This document shows, piece by piece, positions 8,105 through 15,893 of a DNA stretch of 64,000 nucleotides. The notes below the pieces were generated by a model. It did no database searches. It was given only the letters and a program-made list of their open reading frames with translations, and was not told the DNA's origin. Position numbers and translations under genes: made by a program. Positions within the stretch are counted from its first letter, which is position 1; each line of letters starts with the position of its first letter. The DNA comes from Autumnicola patrickiae (GTDB taxonomy: Bacteria; Bacteroidota; Bacteroidia; Flavobacteriales; Flavobacteriaceae). The stretch lies in assembly GCF_031846525.1 (NCBI RefSeq), contig NZ_JAVRHM010000015.1:1-64000 (forward strand), in the 5' to 3' direction.

Positions 8105-8347
8105 TTACCCTTCTACGTTAATCACCTGTTCAATTTGTGGTACGTATTTCTTGATCGTCATCTCCACGCCAGATTTGAGCGTCATTGTATTAACAGAACA
8201 GCCTACGCATGCGCCTTCCAGCTGAACTTTTACCAGGCGATCATCTTCAATGGAAACTAAAGATATATCCCCTCCATCACTTATTAGAAACGGACGGATC
8301 TCGGCCAAAGCCTTCTCTACGTTTAATTTAACTTCTTCGCTCGTCAT
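8105..8347 (-). CDS. NifU C-terminal domain iron-sulfur scaffold
   Basis: This 80-residue Nfu-type protein is a carrier that receives [Fe-S] clusters and passes them to apoproteins. The whole protein is one NifU C-terminal domain: IRPFLISDGGDISLV at residues 17-31 and the cluster-binding CxxC at Cys47/Cys50 (GACVGCSVNTMTLK). It starts on the base next to the stop of the upstream Mrp/ApbC gene, so the two are co-transcribed and probably translationally coupled. Both belong to the same pathway. Confidence 0.93.
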   Translation of the reverse strand: MTSEEVKLNVEKALAEIRPFLISDGGDISLVSIEDDRLVKVQLEGACVGCSVNTMTLKSGVEMTIKKYVPQIEQVINVEG

Positions 8348-9484
8348 TTATTTCTTTTTAACTGCACTACATCCCGCCATTGTGGTGATCTTAACAGCTT
8401 CGGTTGCCGGCAGATTTTCGTTTCTTTTCACAGTTTCTTCAACCATGTTCCTTGTAATCTCTTTAAAAGCATTTTCTAACGGAGTATCTTCCTGCAAAGC
8501 AGCAGGACGTCCAATATCTCCAGATTCCCTAAGGCTCTGCACCAATGGAACTTCTCCCAAAAACCGAACCTTTAAATCTTCAGCCAGATTTTTCGCCCCC
8601 TCTCTCCCAAAGATATAATATTTATTGTCAGGCAATTCTTCCGGAGTAAAATACGCCATATTTTCAACAATACCCAGCACTGGAACGTTTATACTTTCCT
8701 GTTGGAACATTGCCACTCCCCGTTTTGCATCTGCCAACGCCATATTTTGAGGTGTGCTAACCACAACAGCTCCGGTGATTGGCAAAGACTGCATGATGGA
8801 AAGGTGAATATCACCTGTTCCCGGAGGAAGATCTACTAAAAGAAAGTCCAATTCTCCCCACGCAGCATCAAAAATCATCTGGTTGAGCGCCTTGGCAGCC
8901 ATTGGTCCTCTCCATACAACTGCCTGATTGGGTTTTGTAAAGAAACCTATAGACAAAATTTTCACGCCATAATTCTCAATAGGCTTCATCTTGGACTTTC
9001 CATTAATATTTACAGAAAGAGGCCTTTCAGCTTCTACATCGAACATCATAGGCGTCGACGGGCCATAAATATCTGCATCAAGAATACCAACATTAAAACC
9101 CATTTTAGATAATGTAACAGCCAGGTTTGCTGTTACCGTAGATTTTCCAACCCCTCCTTTTCCGGAGGCAACAGCTACTATATTTTTAATACCAGGAATA
9201 GGTTTTCCTTTTATTTCAGGTTTTTTCTGTTCCTGTGCTTCAACTTTAATATTAACTTTAACTTTGGCTTTTTGGTAAACCTTCTCGTGTATGGCTTTTA
9301 AAATATCAACCTCTGCCCTCTTTTTTATATGAAGTGCAGGCGTAGCAAGAACTAAATCCACAACCACCTCATCACCAAAAATCATTATGTTTTGTACTGC
9401 ACCAGATTCCACCATATTTTTACCTTCCCCGGCTACTGAGATGGTCTCGAGTGCTTCTAAAATATCTTTCTTCTTCAATACCAC
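8348..9484 (-). CDS. Mrp/ApbC (NBP35-type) P-loop ATPase
   Basis: This 378-residue P-loop ATPase belongs to the Mrp/ApbC/NBP35 iron-sulfur carrier family. It has an N-terminal DUF59/MIP18-like domain (residues about 5-85), the deviant Walker A GKGGVGKS (108-115), and LLVDLPPGTGDIHLS for Walker B. The CxxC that binds a bridging cluster in most ApbC proteins is absent: where ENMxxFxCPxC is expected it reads ENMAYFTPEELPDNKYYIFG. The only Cys in the whole protein is in the C-terminal MAGCSAV. That may be the normal Bacteroidota form. It is directly followed by nfu. Confidence 0.93.
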   Translation of the reverse strand: MVLKKKDILEALETISVAGEGKNMVESGAVQNIMIFGDEVVVDLVLATPALHIKKRAEVDILKAIHEKVYQKAKVKVNIKVEAQEQKKPEIKGKPIPGIKNIVAVASGKGGVGKSTVTANLAVTLSKMGFNVGILDADIYGPSTPMMFDVEAERPLSVNINGKSKMKPIENYGVKILSIGFFTKPNQAVVWRGPMAAKALNQMIFDAAWGELDFLLVDLPPGTGDIHLSIMQSLPITGAVVVSTPQNMALADAKRGVAMFQQESINVPVLGIVENMAYFTPEELPDNKYYIFGREGAKNLAEDLKVRFLGEVPLVQSLRESGDIGRPAALQEDTPLENAFKEITRNMVEETVKRNENLPATEAVKITTMAGCSAVKKK

Positions 9485-9595
9485 GATATTCCTTTTTTTC
9501 AGAAGAAAAATTCAGCTCTTCTGATTCTTCAGAAAAAATGAAAATTTCTTAAAATTATTTGATCCAATAGCTCTTATATAGATCGATTCTAAACG

Positions 9596-9603
9596 CAAAT
9601 ATA
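9596..9603 (-). promoter_or_regulatory. -7 box upstream of Mrp/ApbC-nfu
   Basis: The minus strand reads TATATTTG, a full -7 match, about 110 nt upstream of the start codon. No convincing -33 element is seen. Confidence 0.5.
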
Positions 9604-9685
9604 GGTTGAAAAGCTAAGAAAACGAAGCTTTTGACCAGAATTGATTCCCACTCTCTAAGGTCCACCACAACTGGGGGAAACACAG

Positions 9686-10027
9686 TTATTCTTGCGTATT
9701 AAGTTCTTTTCCAGGATCCCAGAAATGTTTCCCGAAATCCTGAATTTTAAGATCTCTCACCGCCACCCCTTCCTCTTCCAAAAGCTGCTGCATGGCGTGA
9801 GTACCGCTAAAATGACTTTTCCCGGTTAAGAGTCCGTTTCTGTTTACAACCCGATGTGCAGGAACATCGGATTTTTCTTTAGATGCGTTCATAGCCCAGC
9901 CTACCATCCTGGCGCTTTGCGGAGAGCCTAAAAATCGGGCAATTGCACCATAGGAAGTAACCCTTCCACGTGGAATTTTAGCAGCCACATAATAAACCTT
10001 TTCAAAAAACCCGGCGTCTTTTGTCAT
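9686..10027 (-). CDS. Alkyltransferase-like DNA-binding protein (ATL)
   Basis: This 113-residue homologue of the O6-methylguanine-DNA methyltransferase DNA-binding domain cannot be a transferase: the active-site PCHRV is PAHRV (residues 56-60), with Ala replacing the acceptor Cys. Such alkyltransferase-like proteins bind O6-alkylguanine, flip the base and hand the lesion to nucleotide excision repair. The DNA-binding IPRGRVTSYGAIA and GWAMNAS segments are conserved. The start overlaps the stop of the LysE gene by 4 nt (ATGA), so they are co-translated. The family call is firm; the repair role is from relatives. Confidence 0.92.
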   Translation of the reverse strand: MTKDAGFFEKVYYVAAKIPRGRVTSYGAIARFLGSPQSARMVGWAMNASKEKSDVPAHRVVNRNGLLTGKSHFSGTHAMQQLLEEEGVAVRDLKIQDFGKHFWDPGKELNTQE

Positions 10028-10647
10028 GAAGTATATATTCTAAATAAGGTAATCACGATTAGCACCAACATAAGAAGCGCCATAAAATAGTTGGAAAACC
10101 GGGAGAAGGATTCTGTTTTGCCCTCAATCTTATTAAAAAAAACCACATAAAGATAAAGGCTGGTAAAAGTTCCTATGGCGCCGGCCAGGGTAAAGGAAAA
10201 AATCTTTAGCCATGGATAAAAAGCTCCAACACCTATGTTTAATGCTCCAGCAATTGCCACGAAATACGGAATAGGAAAAACATTTAGAACTGCAATAAGC
10301 ATCCCTTTAAAGATACTATTGGATTTAGCCGTTTCAGATTGGTGCTCAATCCCTTCTTCTCGTTTAGCTTTTACAAAAAAATAAATTCCAAGGATAATAA
10401 AAATGACAAGGCCCGCCCTTAATAAAATATTCTGAACAAAAGGATTCGAAAAAATATAATTTGCCAAAAGCACGGCAATAAACGCCTGAAGAAGAACAAT
10501 GAATGAAGCGCCCACTGCAACATAAAGTCCGTTTTTCTTTCCCTGTTCCACACAGGTTTTCGCAACTGTCATATTGACCAAACCAGGAGGGATAACCCCC
10601 AGAAAAGCGGCGAAATATGTGATGAGAAAAAGTTTTGCTTCTTCCAA
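10024..10647 (-). CDS. LysE family translocator
   Basis: This 207-residue inner-membrane protein has about six hydrophobic segments and the LysE/RhtB family pattern at the N-terminus (FLGVIPPGLVNMTVAKTCVEQG, with PPG and NM conserved). The family exports amino acids and related metabolites. A soluble loop with charged residues (KAKREEGIEH) follows the third segment, as is usual. It sits between trmB and the ATL gene; spacing of 2 nt and an overlap of 4 nt indicate one operon. The substrate cannot be told from sequence. Confidence 0.88.
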   Translation of the reverse strand: MEEAKLFLITYFAAFLGVIPPGLVNMTVAKTCVEQGKKNGLYVAVGASFIVLLQAFIAVLLANYIFSNPFVQNILLRAGLVIFIILGIYFFVKAKREEGIEHQSETAKSNSIFKGMLIAVLNVFPIPYFVAIAGALNIGVGAFYPWLKIFSFTLAGAIGTFTSLYLYVVFFNKIEGKTESFSRFSNYFMALLMLVLIVITLFRIYTS

Positions 10648-10649
10648 GC

Positions 10650-11321
10650 CTATTTTATCTTAAACTGAATGTATGTAATTGGTTTTCCTTTCTCAAGGTA
10701 CTGCTTTTCATAGAAAGTCTGGATTTCCCGCACTTCCTTTGGAGAATACTCATTTTTATAAATATTGTGGTGCGCATAAATAACCTCGTGCCCCTCTCCA
10801 TGCAGCAACCCCAGCGTATAACCATGCATAAACTCGCTGTCGGTTTTCAGGTTTACGAGTCCGTCGTCTTTTAAAATTTGTTTATACTTCTGAAGAAATT
10901 CGGAATTTGTAAGTCGGTGTTTGGTCCTTTTATACTTTATCTGAGGATCTGGAAAGGTTATCCAAATTTCGCTTACTTCATTTTCAGCAAAAACATGAGT
11001 AATGAGTTCGATCTGCGTGCGTAGAAAAGCTACATTTTCCAGTTTTTCTTCCAGCGCAGTCTTCGCACCCCTCCAGAAACGGGCACCTTTAATGTCTATC
11101 CCGATAAAATTAGCATCGGGATTTTGTTGAGCAAGACCTACACTGTACTCACCTTTTCCGCAACCTAATTCCAGGATAATAGGTTTGTCATTTTTAAAAA
11201 ATTCATTCCACCTTCCTTTCCATTCAAACTTTTTATCGGTAATTTCTTCTCGGGAGGGTTGAATGACATTTGAAAAATTTTCATTTTCCCTGAATCGTTT
11301 AAGCTTATTTTTACTTCCCAC
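10650..11321 (-). CDS. trmB: tRNA (guanine-N7-)-methyltransferase
   Basis: TrmB makes m7G46 in tRNA variable loops using SAM. The 223-residue protein shows LELGCGKGEYSVGLA (SAM motif I), FIGIDIKGARFWRGAKTA, and the signature TFPDPQIKYKRTKHRL that binds the guanine and tRNA. The length is normal. It begins an operon on the minus strand (trmB-LysE-ATL), diverging from the glycosyltransferase gene across a 68-nt gap. Confidence 0.96.
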   Translation of the reverse strand: MGSKNKLKRFRENENFSNVIQPSREEITDKKFEWKGRWNEFFKNDKPIILELGCGKGEYSVGLAQQNPDANFIGIDIKGARFWRGAKTALEEKLENVAFLRTQIELITHVFAENEVSEIWITFPDPQIKYKRTKHRLTNSEFLQKYKQILKDDGLVNLKTDSEFMHGYTLGLLHGEGHEVIYAHHNIYKNEYSPKEVREIQTFYEKQYLEKGKPITYIQFKIK

Positions 11322-11377
11322 GTGATAATTTAATATTTTGGTAAAATTAAAGAAAATAGGTCACAGGCCGATAAGAT

Positions 11378-11385
11378 TATATTTG
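11378..11385 (+). promoter_or_regulatory. -7 box abutting glycosyltransferase start
   Basis: TATATTTG is a perfect -7 box only 4 nt upstream of the ATG at 11390. Transcription should begin at or next to the start codon, giving a leaderless mRNA. Confidence 0.6.
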
Positions 11386-11389
11386 TTAA

Positions 11390-12439
11390 ATGCGAAAGAA
11401 ACGGATTTTAGTCGCACCATTGAACTGGGGTTTAGGCCATGCCTCTCGTTGCATACCAATTATTAAGGGTCTGGAAGCAGAAAATTTTGAGCCCATTTTA
11501 GCTTCAGACGGAAATGCACTTTTACTTCTTCAAAAGGAATTTCCCCATTTAAAATCCTTTGAACTACCTTCCTATAAAGTTGAATACACCAAAAACGGAA
11601 GCAATTTTAAGTGGAAAATGATGTGGGATACTCCTAAACTCCTTAATGCAATTAAAGCTGAAAAAAAAGTCACAAAGAAGTTGGTAGAAGATCTTAACCT
11701 GGACGGAATAATTTCAGATAATCGCTTTGGAGTGAGGTATAAACATTTAAAATGCGTCTTTATTACCCATCAATTAAATGTTTTAAGCGGAACAACCACT
11801 TACTTCAGCAGTAAACTACACCAAAAATACATCAGGAAGTTCGATGAATGCTGGATTCCAGATGCTAAAGGTAAAAAAAACCTCAGCGGGATTCTTGGTC
11901 ACCTGAATAAGCCTGATGAGAGCGTAAAATACCTTGGACCAATAAGCAGATTTGAGAAAAAGGATTTGCCAAAGAAGTATGATTACCTTCTCTTATTGTC
12001 TGGCCCCGAACCGCAACGAACTATCCTGGAAGAGCTGTTGCTCAAAGAATTCGCAGAAAGCAAGGCAAAAATTATACTGGTGAGAGGTGTCATTGAGGAA
12101 AATAACCGGCCCTCTAAAATGGCAAATATCGACATTGAGAATTACAGGTATGGTAAAGAATTGGAAGAAGCGGTTAATTCTTCTGAAGTTGTTATTTCCA
12201 GATCGGGCTATACCACGCTCCTGGACCTGGCAAAGCTGGAGAAAAAAGCCTTTTTTATTCCCACACCGGGACAGTTTGAACAGGAATACCTTGCAGAAAG
12301 ACTTATGAACCTGGGTATAGCTCCTTCGTGTAAACAGAATGACTTTAAACTCTCACATCTGGAAGAAATCAGAAAATACAAAGGATTAAAAGATATCGGC
12401 TTCACTAACAGTTTCCGGGAGTTCTTCGCTCTTTTCTAA
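11390..12439 (+). CDS. Glycosyltransferase, GT-B fold (GT28-like)
   Basis: This 349-residue protein has the GT-B architecture of the MurG/MGDG-synthase relatives. The N-terminal Rossmann start is RILVAPLNWGLGHASRCIPI, with the GLGHA glycine loop. The C-terminal nucleotide-sugar half has LLLSGPEPQRT and SRSGYTTLLDLAKL, followed by PTPGQFEQEYLAERL, where Gln-Glu replaces the H/E pair that grips the donor. The acceptor and sugar are unknown. The ATG sits 4 nt after a -7 box. The last 54 nt overlap antisense with the end of the histidine kinase gene. Confidence 0.85.
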   Translation: MRKKRILVAPLNWGLGHASRCIPIIKGLEAENFEPILASDGNALLLLQKEFPHLKSFELPSYKVEYTKNGSNFKWKMMWDTPKLLNAIKAEKKVTKKLVEDLNLDGIISDNRFGVRYKHLKCVFITHQLNVLSGTTTYFSSKLHQKYIRKFDECWIPDAKGKKNLSGILGHLNKPDESVKYLGPISRFEKKDLPKKYDYLLLLSGPEPQRTILEELLLKEFAESKAKIILVRGVIEENNRPSKMANIDIENYRYGKELEEAVNSSEVVISRSGYTTLLDLAKLEKKAFFIPTPGQFEQEYLAERLMNLGIAPSCKQNDFKLSHLEEIRKYKGLKDIGFTNSFREFFALF

Positions 12440-13465
12440 GGTAAAGGAAAATTCGCTTCCCACTCCAAAAACACTTTCTACATAAATCTTTTCCTCGTGG
12501 GCTTCAATAATGTGCTTTACAATCGCCAAACCAAGGCCTGACCCCCCTTCTTTCCTGGAACCGCTTTTATCCACTCTGTAAAAACGTTCAAACAATCTTG
12601 GAATATTCTCTTTTGCAATACCTTCCCCATTATCGGTAACCCTTACGATAACTTTGTTCTTGATTAGGTTCTCTATTGTAATTTCTGTAGTTCCATCTTT
12701 TTTACCGTATTTAATTGAATTTACCACAAGGTTTGTAAGTACCTGCTGGATTCGCTCCCTATCCCCGTAAACATAAATTGCCTTTTGATAATCGGTATCG
12801 AACGTAAGGGTAATGTTTTTTTTGGCTGCTTTCATTTCAAGCAGATCAAAAGTATTTTGAATAAGTTCCACGATATTAAAATCTTCCAATTGCAAATGCA
12901 AATCCCCTACTTCCAGCTTACTAATCATATCGAGATCTTTGACGATATATATCAATCTTTCTACTCCCTTACTGGCACGGGTAAGATATTTCTTCCTTAC
13001 AGCTTTATCCTTCATTGCACCATCGAGCAAAGTGAGAATATAACCCTGTACGGTAAAGAGCGGAGTTTTTAACTCATGGGACACATTGCCCATAAATTCT
13101 TTTCTATAGCCCTCCCTAATCTTAAGAGCTTCGATTTCCAGCTTTTTATTTTCGGCAAACTTTTCTACCTCTCTGGTAAGGGTAGCCATATCTGTCGTTA
13201 CCTGGCTGGGCCGCAGCGTGGTAGAATCTAACAATGACACGTTGTCGTAAATCTTTTTAATACGCCGGTAAATAAAATATTCTACCCGCTGCTGAATGAT
13301 AAAAAAGGAAAAAATATATAATAAGAATAAAAATATAAGAAAAGGCACCCATAGAAAAGTATCCATGTAATACAAGAAAACAGCCAGTAAAAAACCTACA
13401 AAAATAGTAATGTAGATCGATGTCTTTATTGCAAATTTATATGAACGCTTAAATTTATTTGCCAT
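12386..13465 (-). CDS. Sensor histidine kinase, PhoR-like
   Basis: This 359-residue membrane kinase has two transmembrane helices within residues 12-58 and almost no periplasmic loop. A short linker leads to the HisKA domain with the phospho-accepting His130 in GNVSHELKTPL. The HATPase domain has N-box LVVNSIKYG, G1 DNGEGI, FERFYRVD and GGSGLGLAIVKHI. The lack of a sensor domain is typical of PhoR-like kinases that respond through other proteins. It overlaps the regulator gene by one base, so they form a pair. Its phosphate link rests on family resemblance and on the Pho-like repeats at 14363-14402. Confidence 0.9.
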   Translation of the reverse strand: MANKFKRSYKFAIKTSIYITIFVGFLLAVFLYYMDTFLWVPFLIFLFLLYIFSFFIIQQRVEYFIYRRIKKIYDNVSLLDSTTLRPSQVTTDMATLTREVEKFAENKKLEIEALKIREGYRKEFMGNVSHELKTPLFTVQGYILTLLDGAMKDKAVRKKYLTRASKGVERLIYIVKDLDMISKLEVGDLHLQLEDFNIVELIQNTFDLLEMKAAKKNITLTFDTDYQKAIYVYGDRERIQQVLTNLVVNSIKYGKKDGTTEITIENLIKNKVIVRVTDNGEGIAKENIPRLFERFYRVDKSGSRKEGGSGLGLAIVKHIIEAHEEKIYVESVFGVGSEFSFTLEKSEELPETVSEADIF

Positions 13466-14148
13466 TAAACTACAAACTTATACCCAACTCCTTTTACGGT
13501 TTTAAAACTGTCATCCCCAATTTTTTCACGAAGTTTCCTTATATGAACATCTATAGTACGACCTCCAACTACAACATCGTTTCCCCAGATTTTATCCATA
13601 ATGTCTTCCCGTTTAAAAACTTTTCCTGGTTTGGAAGCAAGAAGGGAAAGTAATTCGAATTCTTTCCTGGGCAGCAGCATTTCCTCGTTGTCCTTAATAA
13701 TTTTATACTCTTCCCTATTTATGGTAAGATCACCAATCTTTACAATACTGGCATTAGAAGTATCGTCTTTAAACCGTCTTAAAAGCGCTTTTACTTTACT
13801 GGTAAGCACCTTCGGCTTTATAGGCTTGGTTATATAATCATCGGCACCCGCATCAAAGCCAGCCATTTGGGAGTAATCTTCACCCCTGGCAGTAAGAAAG
13901 GTAATGATAGTATCTTCCAGTTCGGGTATTTTCCTGATTTTTTCACAGGCTTCAATACCATCCATTCCCGGCATCATCACATCCAGAATGATGAGATGAG
14001 GGTTCTTTTTCTTTGCAAGCTTTACACCATCGGCGCCATTATCTGCAGTAATAACTTTATATCCTTCAGAAGAAAGATTATAGCTCACTATTTCCAGGAT
14101 ATCCGGTTCATCATCCACCAGAAGGATAAGAATGTCTTTTTTCTTCAT
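13465..14148 (-). CDS. Response regulator, PhoB/OmpR family
   Basis: This 227-residue transcription factor has a receiver domain (acidic pair Asp12/Asp13, phospho-acceptor Asp56 in LDVMMPGMDG, a Lys near residue 108 in TKPIK) and a C-terminal winged helix (RTIDVHIRKLREKIG, ending GVGYKFVV). OmpR/PhoB-type regulators bind 11-bp direct repeats as tandem dimers; such repeats lie 215 nt from its start, upstream of the divergent lipoprotein/TonB receptor genes. It comes first in an operon with the histidine kinase. The PhoB identity is probable but unproven. Confidence 0.9.
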   Translation of the reverse strand: MKKKDILILLVDDEPDILEIVSYNLSSEGYKVITADNGADGVKLAKKKNPHLIILDVMMPGMDGIEACEKIRKIPELEDTIITFLTARGEDYSQMAGFDAGADDYITKPIKPKVLTSKVKALLRRFKDDTSNASIVKIGDLTINREEYKIIKDNEEMLLPRKEFELLSLLASKPGKVFKREDIMDKIWGNDVVVGGRTIDVHIRKLREKIGDDSFKTVKGVGYKFVV

Positions 14149-14362
14149 TTTCTATAACAGTTAAAATTTCAAGGTAAAAGTAAATATAAATTTCAATTAA
14201 ACTTACTGAGCTCCAGGGGCCCCATAACCTTAAATTAACATCTAAAACAGGTAGAACCTTTGCCAAAGTAGGCATTTTCCCGAATACCAGCAATTAACAG
14301 CAGAGCAACCTCACTCAAAAGGGACTATTGCTAAACTATTTTATAACATTTCCCTTTCTGTA

Positions 14363-14402
14363 TTAACACAAGCTTAAACTTCACATAAGACCCTACTTAA
14401 CC
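14363..14402 (+). promoter_or_regulatory. Four 11-bp direct repeats, putative Pho box
   Basis: TTAACAC (14363), TTAAACT (14374), ATAAGAC (14385) and CTTAACC (14396) follow one another with an exact 11-bp period. The Gram-positive PhoP box is TTAACA-like repeated at 11 bp, and E. coli PhoB also uses 11-bp repeats. The array ends 12 nt before a possible -33 TTTG (14415-14418), which stands 19 nt from a weak -7 TATTTAAA (14438-14445). The neighbours are a PhoB/PhoR-like pair. Regulation of 14462-18725 by PhoB is an inference. Confidence 0.5.
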
Positions 14403-14461
14403 TAAGCTTGTTTATTTGCCGTGAATTTAAAACTCACTATTTAAACTAAACTATTGAGATT

Positions 14462-15793
14462 ATGAAAAAACTAATTATTGCAGGTTTTGCAATTGCGGCT
14501 TTAGGACTAACCAGTTGTAGCGATGATGATGATGCAACTAACGAACCTATAGCATCTTGTACAGATGGCATTAGAAATGGAAATGAAACCGGGGTTGATT
14601 GCGGTGGCCCTTGTGCTGACTGTGATGAAGATCCGGGTGAGACTCCAGGAGGTGAAACTCCGCAGGACGAAGATCTTTCTGGATTATTAACTGAAGATTT
14701 TACGCTAACCAATGATCTCATATGGGAGATAAACGGAAAATTTGTAGTTGGAAATGGAGCAACCCTTACTATCGAACCAGGAACTATTATTAAGGGTCGC
14801 GAAGGAACAGGCTCACTAGCTTCTGCTCTTATTGTAGCTCGTGGTGGTAAAATTATGGCTGAAGGTACTGCTGAAGAGCCAATTATTTTCACGTCTATTA
14901 ATGACAACATTGAAGTTGGACAAAAACAAGGATCTAACCTTGATGAAAACGACCGTGGTCTTTGGGGTGGTGTTCTTATTTTAGGAAATGCGCCAAGCTC
15001 TTTTGAAGGTGACTCAGAAGAATCACAAATAGAAGGTATTCCTGCAGATGACGATTACGGCCGTTATGGAGGAGATGTTGCCGATGATAATTCTGGTGTG
15101 TTTAAATATGTCTCTATCCGTCACGGTGGCGCTCTAATTGGTTCAGGTAACGAAATTAACGGACTTACACTTGGTGGTGTTGGTAGTGGTACTGTAATAG
15201 ATCACATAGAAGTAGTAGGTAACGTTGATGATGGTGTAGAATGGTTTGGAGGCACCGTAAATTCCAGCAATATCGTAGTATTTGCAGGAGGGGATGATGG
15301 TCTTGATATAGATCAGGCCTATTCCGGAACTATTTCCAATGCTGTTGTGATCCAGGGTGCTGAGTCTGATCACGGTCTTGAAATCGATGGTCCTGAAGGA
15401 ACGCTAGAAGGTTCCTTTACCATAGAAGACCTGACCCTTATAGGTTATGCTGATTCTCCATCAGGAGAAATGGCTAGTTTCAGGGATGGTGCAACAGGAA
15501 GCTTAAACAACGTTTTAGCAATGGGCTTCAATTCGACTCAAGACGTTGATTTAGATGGACAAAATACTGCCGACAGTTATGCTGATGGTAACATAATTTT
15601 ATCCAATTGGGAAATTGTATTACCAGAAGGCGTAGAAAGTGTTTCTTCAATCTTTGTTGATACTACAGAAAGTACAGATTTCTCTAGTGACGCTACCGAG
15701 TTTGCTACAGCAATAGATCGAGACCAGGAAACCGTAGGTGCAGACCTTTCGGTTTTTGAATGGACTTACGCTAGCTTCAAAGGTGCATTTTAA
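14462..15793 (+). CDS. Surface lipoprotein with right-handed repeat fold
   Basis: This 443-residue lipoprotein has a lipobox LTSC (Cys19) followed by SDDDD, an acidic run that fits the Bacteroidota surface-export signal. Next comes a Cys cluster of the type CxDGIxNGxETGVDCGGPCxDC, then a long Gly/Asp-rich region (IEPGTIIKGREG, LIVARGGKIMAEGT, VEWFGGTVN, GLDIDQAY) that looks like parallel beta-helix repeats. Similar proteins are sometimes mis-annotated as multidrug transporters; nothing here suggests transport. It is followed after 100 nt by a TonB receptor and probably works with it. The function is unknown. Confidence 0.85.
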   Translation: MKKLIIAGFAIAALGLTSCSDDDDATNEPIASCTDGIRNGNETGVDCGGPCADCDEDPGETPGGETPQDEDLSGLLTEDFTLTNDLIWEINGKFVVGNGATLTIEPGTIIKGREGTGSLASALIVARGGKIMAEGTAEEPIIFTSINDNIEVGQKQGSNLDENDRGLWGGVLILGNAPSSFEGDSEESQIEGIPADDDYGRYGGDVADDNSGVFKYVSIRHGGALIGSGNEINGLTLGGVGSGTVIDHIEVVGNVDDGVEWFGGTVNSSNIVVFAGGDDGLDIDQAYSGTISNAVVIQGAESDHGLEIDGPEGTLEGSFTIEDLTLIGYADSPSGEMASFRDGATGSLNNVLAMGFNSTQDVDLDGQNTADSYADGNIILSNWEIVLPEGVESVSSIFVDTTESTDFSSDATEFATAIDRDQETVGADLSVFEWTYASFKGAF

Positions 15794-15828
15794 AAAGATT
15801 ATAAATAAGACCAGATAAATGGCTTTTT

Positions 15829-15862
15829 AAATTGCTCGCTCCTTTCACGGAGCGGGCAATTT
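15829..15862 (+). other. Intercistronic hairpin, lipoprotein/TonB receptor
   Basis: AAATTGCTCGCTCC and GGAGCGGGCAATTT pair over 14 bp (one G-U) around a 6-nt loop. Only TTTGATATT follows, so this may be a partial terminator or RNA-stability element that sets the ratio of lipoprotein to receptor. Confidence 0.65.
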
Positions 15863-15893
15863 GATATTAAGATTTTAATCGATAATTGACATT

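Noticed and set aside
14111..14293. 60-codon minus-strand frame overlapping the response regulator
   Set aside because: Overlaps the regulator start in another frame, and has no promoter or recognisable family.
14446..14910. 154-codon minus-strand frame
   Set aside because: It is antisense to the lipoprotein gene, whose signal peptide and repeats are convincing.
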